A stretch of DNA of 53,179 nt from Myxococcales bacterium (GTDB lineage Bacteria; Myxococcota_A; Polyangia; Haliangiales; Haliangiaceae): positions 1 to 53,179 of the forward strand of contig JAQBQF010000014.1 of the NCBI GenBank assembly GCA_028287115.1, given 5' to 3'. The notes beneath the pieces are model-generated. The model did not search any database and was not told the origin of the DNA. It was given only the letters and a program-made list of their open reading frames with translations. Positions 46,206-53,179 of this stretch are shown in pieces. The translations under genes and the position numbers were made by a program. Each line of letters starts with the position of its first letter. Within the stretch, counting starts at the first letter, position 1.

Positions 46206-46400
46206 TCACATGCCGCCCGAACCAGCAGCCGAACCCGCAGCGCCCGAACCCGCAGCGCCCGAGCCCATGTCACCCGAGCCAGCAGCGGCCGAGCCCATGT
46301 CGCCCGAACCGGTGGTGGTCGTCGCCGGAGTCTTCTTGCCGCCACAGGCCGCAAGCAGCGCCGACACCAAAATCGCAACTACGAAAGACGTCTTCTTCAT
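46206..46400 (-). CDS. small Gly/Ser/Ala-rich lipoprotein
   Basis: The protein has 64 residues from ATG 46400; the frame extends to 46550 without signal character. MKKTSFVVAILVSALLAAC is a lipoprotein signal (LAAC, Cys19). The mature part is GGKKTPATTTTGSGDMGSAA followed by repeats of AGSGDMGSGAAGSGAAGSAA, a low-complexity tail with no fold. It could be a surface spacer or lipid-linked linker. The next gene upstream on the same strand is a similar small lipoprotein with a CGxKxxK start, so the two are likely relatives. Confidence 0.72.
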   Translation of the reverse strand: MKKTSFVVAILVSALLAACGGKKTPATTTTGSGDMGSAAAGSGDMGSGAAGSGAAGSAAGSGGM

Positions 46401-46469
46401 TTCTTCTAATCCTCTCTCTGGTTTTGTCTCTGCCGCCGGCGCCTGCCGAGCAGCAAAATGAAACGTGGT

Positions 46470-46483
46470 TCCCCCTTCGGGGA
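46470..46483 (-). terminator. small hairpin between the two lipoprotein genes
   Basis: TCCCC (46470-46474) and GGGGA (46479-46483) form a 5-bp GC-rich stem just after the stop of the 67-residue lipoprotein on the minus strand. A T-rich stretch (CGTTTCATTTTG) follows about 6 nt on. It is a weak attenuator candidate. Confidence 0.35.
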
Positions 46484-46494
46484 TTCCGAAGTGG

Positions 46495-46698
46495 CTAGCC
46501 GCCGCACGGGTCGGCGCCGCCGGTCTTCGCCGGCGTGATCGCGCCGCCATAGGTCGTGCCGCCCGTGGAAGAGCCGCTGCTCTTCATCTCGGTGCTCGTG
46601 TCGCCCTTGTTCTCGGGCATCGTGGTCTTTTTCGCCTTGCTGCCGCAGGCAGCGAGGGACGCGGTGACGAGGAACGAGATCAGGAGCTTCTTGGTCAT
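46495..46698 (-). CDS. small lipoprotein
   Basis: The protein has 67 residues from ATG 46698, with GGAAGGA about 10 nt upstream. MTKKLLISFLVTASLAAC is a lipoprotein signal (LAAC, Cys18). The mature tail is Lys/Thr/Ser/Gly-rich (GSKAKKTTMPENKGDTST and similar) and ends TGGADPCGG, with one further Cys. No family is recognised. It lies 23 nt downstream of the TPR gene on the same strand, so it is probably the second gene of a short operon. Confidence 0.72.
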   Translation of the reverse strand: MTKKLLISFLVTASLAACGSKAKKTTMPENKGDTSTEMKSSGSSTGGTTYGGAITPAKTGGADPCGG

Positions 46699-46721
46699 GG
46701 CGGGTCGATCCTTCCGAGTGA

Positions 46722-47036
46722 TCAGGTTGGGGCGATCTCGGACAGCGCCGACTCGAGCTCTTTGCGAGCGTGCGAATCGCCGCGGCGTCCGGCAACGTCG
46801 ATGCCCTTGCGATACGTCTCGGCCGCTTCGTCCTTGCGGCCGAGCGCGAGCGCCGTCCCGCCGGCCATCAGGTAGGTCGCGACGTAGTCAGGAAATTTCT
46901 CCATCAGCTCCGCGAAGCAGGTCCACGCCTCTTCGAGCTTGCCCGCGCCCTTGAGCTCCATCGCGAGGCCGTATCGCGGGAACGGATCGGACGGCGTGCG
47001 AGCGATAAAGCTGCGGAAGGTGGCGATGCGATCCAT
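46722..47036 (-). CDS. small TPR-repeat protein
   Basis: The protein has 104 residues from ATG 47036. Two and a half tetratricopeptide repeats are visible: FPRYGLAMELKGAGKLEEAW, YVATYLMAGGTALALGRKDE and AAETYRKGIDVAGRRGDSHA. The repeat consensus positions (Gly8, Ala20, Ala27-like) are kept. There is no signal peptide, so it is cytoplasmic. TPRs are protein-docking modules and the partner is not evident. It is the first gene of the run with the two small lipoproteins. Confidence 0.85.
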   Translation of the reverse strand: MDRIATFRSFIARTPSDPFPRYGLAMELKGAGKLEEAWTCFAELMEKFPDYVATYLMAGGTALALGRKDEAAETYRKGIDVAGRRGDSHARKELESALSEIAPT

Positions 47037-47172
47037 GGACGGGGACGTCGTGTAACGGAGTACAGGGCTTCTACTTACAGGGCCCGCGGTATATCTCGCG
47101 TCTTTGGGCCAAATGCCAGTGGTTCAAGACAATTTCACCTCACGAGTCATGCTACAAACAGGAGGAGCGCGC

Positions 47173-48030
47173 GTGCAGCGAGCGTTTTCTTCGTTCATCG
47201 GCGTCGACCTCGGAGGTGGGAGGGGCAAGACCACAGCCGTTGCGGAGCTCCGGAGTGGGCCCAACGGCGCAGAGGTGATCGAGGTCGCGACCCGCTCGTC
47301 TCGCCTGCCCTGGACCGACGACACCCTGATCGGCCGGCTCGAGGGATCGGCGCCAAACCGCGTGATCGCGATCGATGCGCCGTTGACCGACGCGGCGTGT
47401 GGCCGCTGCGAGCGTCCGGTCTGTCCGGGCATGGAGGCGTGCAGCGATCCCGCCGTGGTCTGGCTCCGAACCACCGGGCGCGCGCTCGTGCAGGGCGTCG
47501 CGGAGAAGACCGTAGGCGGCGGCATGCGATCCCACGTTTCGACGATCGCGGGAACGCCGGCCGCTCACGCCCGGCTCGCGCCCTACTCGCATCGTGCGAC
47601 CGAGGTCCTGATGACGTATCAGCGCGGCCTCTTGCCCCTGTCGACACTCGGGGCATCGAACGGAACGATCGCGGCTCGCGCCGGTCAGCTCCGTCGCAGA
47701 CTGCGCGGCTCCGGTTATCAGCTTCACGAGAATCTGCTCGAGGTCTCGCCGGCGGCGACGATCGCGGCGCTGTGCGGCACTCGCGTCGCACGCGGCTACA
47801 AGCGTGATGCGGATCCGTGGCGGACGCGCGCGATGATCCTCGAGAGCTTCAAGGACCTGTCGTTCGCACCGCAGAGCCGGATGGCGCGCGAAGAAGTGCT
47901 GCGCAACGATCACTGCTTCGACGCGGTGATCGCCGGCTATACCGCGTACTTGTGGGCCCGCGACGGTTGGCAGCATCCGGGGGGCGTGTTCGATGCGGAC
48001 GGCTGGATCTTCGCGCCGCCATCGCAGTGA
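47173..48030 (+). CDS. DUF429-like (predicted RNase H-fold) protein
   Basis: The protein has 285 residues from GTG 47173, which has GGAGGA 7 nt upstream. A TTG at 47104 is in frame but poorly placed. The N-terminus SFIGVDLGGGRGKTTAVAEL and later VIAIDAPLTDAACGRCERPV are typical of DUF429, an RNase H/actin-like fold with unknown substrate. A Cys cluster (CGRCERPVCPGMEAC) could bind zinc. The C-terminal half contains HCFDAVIAGYTAYLWARDGW, another family hallmark. The gene stands alone between minus-strand genes. Confidence 0.8.
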   Translation: MQRAFSSFIGVDLGGGRGKTTAVAELRSGPNGAEVIEVATRSSRLPWTDDTLIGRLEGSAPNRVIAIDAPLTDAACGRCERPVCPGMEACSDPAVVWLRTTGRALVQGVAEKTVGGGMRSHVSTIAGTPAAHARLAPYSHRATEVLMTYQRGLLPLSTLGASNGTIAARAGQLRRRLRGSGYQLHENLLEVSPAATIAALCGTRVARGYKRDADPWRTRAMILESFKDLSFAPQSRMAREEVLRNDHCFDAVIAGYTAYLWARDGWQHPGGVFDADGWIFAPPSQ

Positions 48031-48054
48031 CCATCCCCTCCGGGATTCGCCGCG

Positions 48055-48849
48055 TCAGATCAGCGATTCGTACGCGGCGGTGACTTCTGCAAACCGGCGC
48101 TCGAGCACACGGCGCCGCTCGCCGTCCGCGTCGGGCTGCAGATCGGGATGCAGCGATCGCGCGAGCCGCCGGTACGCACGCTTGACGGTCTCGACATCCG
48201 CGTCGCCGTCGACGCCGAGCAGGCGTCGCGCGGCGTCGTCCCGCGCCTCGAATCGACGAACAGGCGGGGGGTCTGCCGCGACGCCCTCGAGTGCGAGCGC
48301 ATCGACGCCTCGCAGGAAGTGCAGGAACGCGAGCAAGCGAAACCGCGGCGTGCGCGCGAGCGGCCAGATCTGATCGAGCCTCCGCGGCTGCGCCATCGCC
48401 GCCAACATCCGGCGATCGGCCTCATCGCACGTCGCGAGATCGGGCGCGAGGTCGGGGCGCAGCGAGATCCGTACCCCGGCGAGCTCGCGGACGAGCATCT
48501 CGGCGAGCGAGCTGTCGAGCTGCTGCTCGAGATGCGTCCGCGTCCAGGTTGCGAGCGGAAGCTGGTGTTGCGCACCCGGCGGATACGCGGTGACGCCGCC
48601 TTCGAACACGGCGATCGTTCGCTCGAGCGAGAGAAACCGCGCGAGCCTGCCGACCAACGCGCGCCTCGCAAGCTCGCCTTCGCCGATCATCACGGCGCCG
48701 CGGCGCAGTACGAAGATCTCGCCGCGCGGCGAGCCGGTGGTCGTCAGTGTCAGCACGCCGCTCGCGGTCTGTCGGCCGAGCCGATACAGCACGCGAACGA
48801 GCTCACCGCGCTCGAGCGTACGCCGCAGGTAGCTTGCAGGATCCCTCAC
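48055..48849 (-). CDS. DUF4388-like protein with C-terminal J domain
   Basis: The protein has 264 residues. The N-terminal half (LYRLGRQTASGVLTLTTTG, then GEIFVLRRGAVM and LVGRLARFLS) resembles the DUF4388/PATAN-like domain of myxobacterial regulators. The C-terminal ~60 residues are a J domain, RRLLGVDGDADVETVKRAYR then RLARSLHPDLQPD. HPD is intact, so it should stimulate a DnaK-type chaperone. There is no Gly/Phe or zinc-finger region. Such fusions probably recruit Hsp70 to a specific client or signalling complex. It lies downstream of rpoZ on the same strand, with 68 nt between them. Confidence 0.85.
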   Translation of the reverse strand: MRDPASYLRRTLERGELVRVLYRLGRQTASGVLTLTTTGSPRGEIFVLRRGAVMIGEGELARRALVGRLARFLSLERTIAVFEGGVTAYPPGAQHQLPLATWTRTHLEQQLDSSLAEMLVRELAGVRISLRPDLAPDLATCDEADRRMLAAMAQPRRLDQIWPLARTPRFRLLAFLHFLRGVDALALEGVAADPPPVRRFEARDDAARRLLGVDGDADVETVKRAYRRLARSLHPDLQPDADGERRRVLERRFAEVTAAYESLI

Positions 48850-48917
48850 CGAGCCATCGTTGGCCGGCAGGTCGCCGCGAGCAATTTTTCGGCAGGCTAA
48901 GACGCCCGCCGATCAGC

Positions 48918-49160
48918 TCACATGAAGCCGGCTTTGCGCCGCTCGACGATGAATTCGATCACCGTGTTGCGGACGTCTTCGCGGAATTTCACCTGCCCGG
49001 CGGCGATTTCGCGCAGCGCCGTGACGGCAGGCTTATTATCGCAATCAACTCCCGGGGTCGCACCGCGCGACAACTGGCGTGCGCGCTCGGCAGCGAGAAC
49101 GACCAGCGCGAAACGGTTCGGGACTTTATCGAGGCAGTCTTCGACGGTAACGCGGGCCAT
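48918..49160 (-). CDS. rpoZ: RNA polymerase omega subunit
   Basis: This 80-residue protein assists assembly of beta-prime into RNA polymerase and forms part of the ppGpp site in proteobacteria. [20 protein letters not shown] and the following LAAERARQL are the family signature, and [16 protein letters not shown] follows as expected. The ATG at 49160 has no Shine-Dalgarno. A TTGACA/TAAGTT pair lies directly upstream, so the message may be leaderless. Unlike the usual gmk-rpoZ-spoT order, its neighbours here are the DUF4388/J gene and a divergent UPF0158 gene. Confidence 0.95.
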   Translation of the reverse strand: MARVTVEDCLDKVPNRFALVVLAAERARQLSRGATPGVDCDNKPAVTALREIAAGQVKFREDVRNTVIEFIVERRKAGFM

Positions 49161-49170
49161 AGAACGGCGG

Positions 49171-49198
49171 AACTTACCCGTTTCGCGCGCCGTGTCAA
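49171..49198 (-). promoter_or_regulatory. candidate sigma-70 promoter of rpoZ
   Basis: On the minus strand, TTGACA (49198-49193) and TAAGTT (49176-49171) are separated by 16 nt. The -35 is a perfect consensus and the -10 is weak. Transcription would begin about 4 nt before the rpoZ ATG. Confidence 0.45.
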
Positions 49199-49297
49199 TG
49201 GGTCATCGCATCTGGCGCGCTTGCCAGAGGCCGTCTCAGCCACTACCTTAAACGATGCGGGGGTCCTACCGGCAAGTAGGCGTACCGCACTTAACTT

Positions 49298-50014
49298 ATG
49301 CAGGTTCGTACGCCCGTTCCCGCCGCCACGCGCGGTCCCGTCCGCATCGATCTCGACTGGGATGCCCTCGAGATCGCGGTCGAGCGCAATTCGCCCGACA
49401 CGGACAGCTATCTCGACCTGTCGACGGGTCGGGTCATCACGATCACCTCCGGTGATCCCGAGGCCACGCTCAACAAGCAGCAAGTGGCCGAGAACATCCG
49501 CAATTACCTACGGGTGGAGCCGGCCTCTTCACGCGAGCAGTACCGCTGGATGGAGCGGTTCGTCGGCTCGGTGACCGAAGAGCCGCTGCGAGAGCGTCTG
49601 ATCATCTCGATCGATGGCAAAGGCGCGTTTCGCCGGTTCAAAGATGTCCTGCTCGCCTACCCCGCCGAGCGCGAGCGCTGGTTCAGCTATCGCGCCGAGC
49701 TGCTGCACTGGCACATCCAGAACTGGCTCGAGTCGCACGAGGTCGCGCCGACCAACGAGCCGCCGTGGGGCAAGGTCGATGCACCGGTCGAGCTCCCTGC
49801 GGTCGGCCGGCCCCTCGTCCATGGCACCGAAGCGCCGGGCGAGGCGCTACGCCGCCAGGCCCGCGACGTGATCGAGACGATCCCGGCGATCGAGTTGCCG
49901 ACCGCGATCGCGTTTCTCGAGTTCTTGAAGCAGCGCAGCGCCGAGCTGCTCGCCAAGCACGCCGACGAGCACGATCCCACCGATTACCGCGACGAAGACA
50001 CCAAGGCGTCGTGA
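49298..50014 (+). CDS. UPF0158-family protein
   Basis: The protein has 238 residues from ATG 49298, with no clear Shine-Dalgarno. The core matches the UPF0158 pattern: [15 protein letters not shown], then [32 protein letters not shown] and [20 protein letters not shown]. The family is uncharacterised, soluble and helical. The C-terminal ~60 residues are an added helical tail ([20 protein letters not shown]). The gene is 4 nt from the next one, so the two are translated together. Confidence 0.82.
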   Translation: MQVRTPVPAATRGPVRIDLDWDALEIAVERNSPDTDSYLDLSTGRVITITSGDPEATLNKQQVAENIRNYLRVEPASSREQYRWMERFVGSVTEEPLRERLIISIDGKGAFRRFKDVLLAYPAERERWFSYRAELLHWHIQNWLESHEVAPTNEPPWGKVDAPVELPAVGRPLVHGTEAPGEALRRQARDVIETIPAIELPTAIAFLEFLKQRSAELLAKHADEHDPTDYRDEDTKAS

Positions 50015-50018
50015 CGCG

Positions 50019-50387
50019 ATGGCGGCCGAGATTGCGAGCGCGATCGACGACATCGAACCGCTGATCACGCGGCTCGTCCAACAGGCGCCCGATCTCGACG
50101 ACGCGACGCTGATGGACCTACGCCTCGCGCTCGAGCAGGTCGGCACCCCGCTCGCGCGATCGATCTGGCGCGCTCTCGAGCTCGCCGCCGATCAGCTGAT
50201 CGATCCCGGGATCGCGCTGCCGGCCCTCGCGGAAGCCTGCGCGACGCTCGTCGCCGGATGTCGCGGCACCGTCGATGACAAGGTCCTCGAGACCGCGCGC
50301 TATCAGATCGACACGCTGCAGCCGGTCCCCGATCGCCCGCGCATGCAAGAGCCCGACGTGCCGCTGTCGTCGCTCCGCAAACGCTGA
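50019..50387 (+). CDS. unknown small helical protein coupled to UPF0158 gene
   Basis: The protein has 122 residues from ATG 50019, 4 nt after the UPF0158 stop. It is acidic and helix-rich (ASAIDDIEPLITRLVQQAPD, LRLALEQVG, LAEACATLVAGCRG) with a basic end (SSLRKR). No signal, membrane helix or known motif is visible. The tight spacing suggests a functional partner of the UPF0158 protein. An alternative long frame on the other strand is the 5' extension of the rRNA methyltransferase shadow and is not real. Confidence 0.65.
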   Translation: MAAEIASAIDDIEPLITRLVQQAPDLDDATLMDLRLALEQVGTPLARSIWRALELAADQLIDPGIALPALAEACATLVAGCRGTVDDKVLETARYQIDTLQPVPDRPRMQEPDVPLSSLRKR

Positions 50388-50395
50388 GCGCGTAG

Positions 50396-50446
50396 ACCGC
50401 CCGATCGAGCGAAGCACCGCCCGATCGAACGCTGAGGGTCTGACCC
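50396..50446. repeat. intergenic direct repeat with GGGTCTGACCC palindrome
   Basis: ACCGCCCGATCGA occurs twice (50397-50409 and 50417-50429), followed by GGGTCTGACCC, an 11-nt palindrome with a central base, at 50436-50446. The GTCTGACC/GGTCAGAC core is the one seen in the repeats at 605, 730, 831 and 14304. It lies between convergent genes (50388-50470). Confidence 0.55.
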
Positions 50447-50470
50447 TATCCGCGCTACGAACGGTGAGCG

Positions 50471-51727
50471 CTACGAGCCGCGGACCGCGACCGCGAACTT
50501 CAGGTAGTTCGCTTCGGGGAAGCCCGGCACCGTCGGAAAGTCCGGCGGCAGCGATCGCCGATCGATGATCTGGAGGCGCGTTCCCGCTGCCATCGCACCA
50601 TCGGCGAGCGCTTGCTCGAACTCGAGCGCGGACATCTTGTGCGTCGAGGACGCGGCGACGAGCAAGCCGCCAGGCGCCGTGACGTCGAGCGCCGCCGCGA
50701 TCAGCTCCGAGTAGTCGCGCACCGCGCTCCACGGCTTGCCACCGCGCGCCGCCGCGCTCGCGAACGCGGGCGGATCGATCACGACCATGTCGAAGGTGCG
50801 CTTGCGCTCGACGAACCGCGCGAGGACCTTGAACGTATCGCCGACGATGTGCTCCGGCTTCTCCGGATCGAAGCCGCACGCTGCGAAGTTCCGGCGCGCG
50901 CGCGCATGCGCCTTCGCCGCGACGTCGACTGCACAGACTTCGGTCGCACCACCGGCATGCGCGTAGACCGAGATCGCGCCGGTGTATGAAAACAGATTGA
51001 GGACGCGCCGATCCTTCGCCCACTGCCGCACCGCACGCCGGCCTTCCCGGAGATCCGCGAACAGTCCGGTCGACAGCGGCGCCGTGACATCGACGACGAA
51101 CATCAGATCGTCTTCGTTGACCTCGAGCTCGACCGGTGCGGCGGAACCGCGGACGAGCTCGGCCGCCGCTTGGCGAGGCGCCTCGCCACCGAGCGAACGA
51201 TACCGCCGCTGCTCGTAGATCGCCTTCGGTGAGAGCTCCGCTTCGAGCGCGTCGTAGAGATCGTCGCGCAGGCCGGCAACCGCGGACGTGTAGAGCTGGG
51301 TGACGAGATAGTCACCGTAACGCTCGACGACGATCCCCGGGAGGCCATCGGACTCGGCATTGACGAGCCGCATCGCGCCGAGCTTGTCGACATCGAGGAT
51401 CCGCTTGCGCAGCGCGATCGCCGCCTTCACGCGCTCCTTGATCAGCCGTCCATCGATCTGAACGTCGGGGTTCCGCACGAACACGCGAAGTGCGATCGTG
51501 CTGTCGCCGTCGAACAGCGCCCGACCGACGAACTCGCCTTCTGCATCGATCAGATCGATCGGTGTTCCCGGCTCGGGCGAAGGCCGTTGGCCGAGCGCCT
51601 CGCGATAGACCCACGGATGTCCGGCGCGAACTTTCGCCGCGATGTCCGGTGGCAGCCGAACCGTGTTCCGCCGTACGATCGGCGCGCCACGTGCGGGCCT
51701 GCGCGGAGAACGGCGGATCTGGGCCAT
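50471..51727 (-). CDS. rlmI: class I rRNA m5C methyltransferase, RlmI-type
   Basis: The protein has 418 residues from ATG 51727; the frame reaches 51802 without supporting sequence. An N-terminal PUA domain (HPWVYREALGQR; LIDAEGEFVGRALFDGDS) is followed by an EEHUD-like segment and a Rossmann SAM-methyltransferase domain. The latter carries VLNLFSYTGAISVYAHAGGA (motif I), EVCAVDVAAKA and MVVIDPPAFAS (motif IV, DPPxF). This is the architecture of RlmI, which makes m5C1962 in 23S rRNA. RlmK/L-like or RlmCD activities are less likely. The Arg-rich N-terminus (IRRSPRRPARG) suits RNA binding. Confidence 0.88.
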   Translation of the reverse strand: MAQIRRSPRRPARGAPIVRRNTVRLPPDIAAKVRAGHPWVYREALGQRPSPEPGTPIDLIDAEGEFVGRALFDGDSTIALRVFVRNPDVQIDGRLIKERVKAAIALRKRILDVDKLGAMRLVNAESDGLPGIVVERYGDYLVTQLYTSAVAGLRDDLYDALEAELSPKAIYEQRRYRSLGGEAPRQAAAELVRGSAAPVELEVNEDDLMFVVDVTAPLSTGLFADLREGRRAVRQWAKDRRVLNLFSYTGAISVYAHAGGATEVCAVDVAAKAHARARRNFAACGFDPEKPEHIVGDTFKVLARFVERKRTFDMVVIDPPAFASAAARGGKPWSAVRDYSELIAAALDVTAPGGLLVAASSTHKMSALEFEQALADGAMAAGTRLQIIDRRSLPPDFPTVPGFPEANYLKFAVAVRGS

Positions 51728-51834
51728 GGGGCCGGTGGTATGCCGCAAGTCTCGCGTAACTCCAAGCCCTGCCCACAAAAGTTTCGGTGGACTGGCGTTC
51801 ATGCCTGCGGTATGTCCCCCGCCACCTGAAGCCT

Positions 51835-52119
51835 ATGCACGCGCCCGCTCTCGCCACGCTCGAGCCCGTCCGGTTCGGCGAATTCTTGCTCCATCGCAAC
51901 CTGATCTCGGACGAACAGTGGCTTGCCGCGCTCGCCGAGCACTGGAGCGCCGCGATGGCCGGCCACCGCAGCTTGATCGGCACGACGATCATCGAGCACG
52001 GTTTTTTGGCGGCAGAAGTGGTCGAAGCCGAGGCTCGTGCGTTCCATGACGAGATCGATGTGATCGAAGTGGTCCCGCGATCCGAGCAAGTTACGGTCCC
52101 TCCTCCTTTCCGCGCATGA
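51835..52119 (+). CDS. short MshEN/GspE N-terminal-like protein
   Basis: The protein has 94 residues from ATG 51835; 51787 is in frame but gives no better N-terminus. VRFGEFLLHRNLISDEQWLA followed by ALAEHW and TTIIEHGFL is the repeat pattern of the N-terminal domain of type II secretion/pilus ATPases (GELLxxxGLIxxxQLxxAL). That domain can bind c-di-GMP as MshEN. No ATPase domain follows, so this is a stand-alone version, perhaps a nucleotide sensor or a subunit partner. The c-di-GMP role is inference only. Confidence 0.7.
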   Translation: MHAPALATLEPVRFGEFLLHRNLISDEQWLAALAEHWSAAMAGHRSLIGTTIIEHGFLAAEVVEAEARAFHDEIDVIEVVPRSEQVTVPPPFRA

Positions 52120-52179
52120 GATTCGGGGCATGCGGCCCTGGATCGCTGCTACACTCTCGCACCGTCGTCCCGGAGACCC

Positions 52180-53179
52180 ATGATGGCAGTCGATTCGAAG
52201 CAGGGTAGCAACACCACGATCCAGCCGCCGACCAACGGCGCTGCGACCAGTGGTCCGAATGGTCAGGGTAAGAACACCAAGCGCAAGCGACCGTCGTCGC
52301 TGATGCAGGTGGCCTCGTCGCTGCCATCGGTCGAGAACTCGCTTGAAGAGTTCATCGCTCGTGCGAACCAGACCCTGGTCGACGCCGACACGTGGGACCA
52401 CGCCGAAAAGAACGCGAAGCAAGAAGATGCCAAGCAGCGCGAAGCGGACGCGTTCCGCTGGAAAGCCGCCGAGACGCAGCTTCGCGAAGGCGAGGCGCGC
52501 GAGCAGTCGCTCCGCCGCCAGCTCGATGGTCTGCAAGGCAAGCTTGCCGAGGCCGAGGCCCGCGCCGCGGTTGCCGGAACTGCTTCGCAGTCCGATCATG
52601 CACTCGTCGATCTGAAGTCCAAGGTCCAGAGCGCCGAACAGCGCCTTCGCGAGGCCGAAGAGCGTGCAGCGCACCTCGCCCACGAGCTCGTGTCGGCGAA
52701 GACCTCGACCAATGCGCGCCCTGCCGTCGAGGTCGCCGACTTCGATCAACAGGATGCCGAAGACCGCGTCCGGATCGCCGAAGCGAAGGCCGTCAAGGCA
52801 CTCGCGGCCGCGAAGGCCGCCGCCGCGGGCCTGCGCGTGTCGCAAGAAGACCTGGTCGCGATCGAGAGCGGTCTGGTGGTCACCGATCTCGAGCAACCGA
52901 AGAAGACCCCGTGGCTCGGGATCTTCATCGCGTTTGCAGGCGGGATCGCCATCATGTTCGGCGTCTCGCGGTTCGTGCTCAGCAAGGACGACGGCAAGTC
53001 CGCACCCGCCGCGACCCAGCCGTCCGCCCAGCCTGCTGCTGCGCCGCAAAAGCCGATCGTGACCCCGATCGAGGAGCAAAAGCCCGCCGAGGCCGCCAAG
53101 CTGCCAGACCCCGAAGCGGCCAAGCAGCCGGAGCCCGCTGCCGCGAAGCAGCCCGAGCCGGAAGTTGCCAAGCAGCCCG
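52180..53179 (+). CDS. coiled-coil single-helix membrane protein (3' truncated)
   Basis: ATG 52180 (ATG 52183 is also possible), with GGAG at 52172-52175, opens a frame that runs off the window end after ~333 codons with no stop. The N-terminus is Gly/Asn-rich and polar. Residues ~50-230 are a long Glu/Ala/Lys/Gln coiled coil (for example EQSLRRQLDGLQGKLAEAEA). One hydrophobic helix follows at ~247-268 (WLGIFIAFAGGIAIMFGVSR). The tail is Pro/Ala/Lys-rich, made of AKQPEP-type repeats up to the edge. This looks like a cytoplasmic coiled coil tethered to the membrane with a disordered external tail. I cannot name it. The GC-rich tail may continue well beyond the window. Confidence 0.8.
   Translation, partial: MMAVDSKQGSNTTIQPPTNGAATSGPNGQGKNTKRKRPSSLMQVASSLPSVENSLEEFIARANQTLVDADTWDHAEKNAKQEDAKQREADAFRWKAAETQLREGEAREQSLRRQLDGLQGKLAEAEARAAVAGTASQSDHALVDLKSKVQSAEQRLREAEERAAHLAHELVSAKTSTNARPAVEVADFDQQDAEDRVRIAEAKAVKALAAAKAAAAGLRVSQEDLVAIESGLVVTDLEQPKKTPWLGIFIAFAGGIAIMFGVSRFVLSKDDGKSAPAATQPSAQPAAAPQKPIVTPIEEQKPAEAAKLPDPEAAKQPEPAAAKQPEPEVAKQP

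Overview
The window is high-GC DNA from what is most likely a member of the Myxococcota (former Deltaproteobacteria). This is an inference from several features: three membrane-anchored Hanks-type Ser/Thr kinases, a DUF4388-type domain joined to a J domain, many small lipoproteins, thrombospondin-type-3/OmpA architecture, multi-heme cytochromes, and tight coding with many 4-nt gene overlaps. No taxonomic marker beyond rpoZ and one tRNA is present, so the family is not fixed.

Layout. 1-5085: end of an OmpA-like protein, a repeat-filled intergenic stretch, dnaJ (-) diverging from glnE (+). 5211-9049: ilvE, a small lipoprotein, a Ser/Thr kinase and an unknown protein. 9046-14250: two overlapping minus-strand envelope genes, a conserved unknown protein, and an ABC1/UbiB-type kinase. 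14428-22970: two overlapping zinc-ribbon membrane proteins, a 31-residue candidate ORF, a possible RelA/SpoT-like protein, two overlapping paralogous receptor-type kinases, and a four-helix membrane protein. 23079-28699: a WxxG-repeat secreted protein, clpS-clpA, a small beta-barrel and an M20 peptidase. 28721-30349: an SH3/M15 (VanY-like) peptidase.

30585-44600 is the core of the window. A complete three-subunit succinate dehydrogenase/fumarate reductase (cytochrome b, flavoprotein, iron-sulfur protein) is followed by a small anchored protein and then by an eight-gene electron-transfer cluster. The cluster encodes a predicted di-heme cytochrome b membrane protein, a 23-heme protein, a 10-heme protein, an outer-membrane beta-barrel candidate, an 8-heme lipoprotein, a ferredoxin-flavin-NAD(P) type oxidoreductase with unusual iron-sulfur ligands, a 5-heme lipoprotein and a 16-heme lipoprotein. 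That is 62 candidate c-heme sites. The first seven genes are chained by six successive 4-nt ATGA/GTGA overlaps, so they are almost certainly one translationally coupled operon. The composition (membrane b cytochrome, periplasmic hemes, barrel, lipoprotein hemes) looks like a trans-envelope electron conduit. It is not an obvious match to the well-known Mtr or Geobacter porin-cytochrome gene orders. I consider it the most interesting system here.

44767-53179: an isopropylmalate/isocitrate-type dehydrogenase, tRNA-Leu(CAA) with a truncated tRNA-like copy beside it, two small lipoproteins and a TPR protein with hairpin terminators, a DUF429-like protein, rpoZ with a DUF4388/J-domain gene, a UPF0158-like gene and partner, an RlmI-type rRNA methyltransferase, a short MshEN-like protein, and a coiled-coil membrane protein cut by the window end.

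All identifications are from motifs read by eye. No database search was run.
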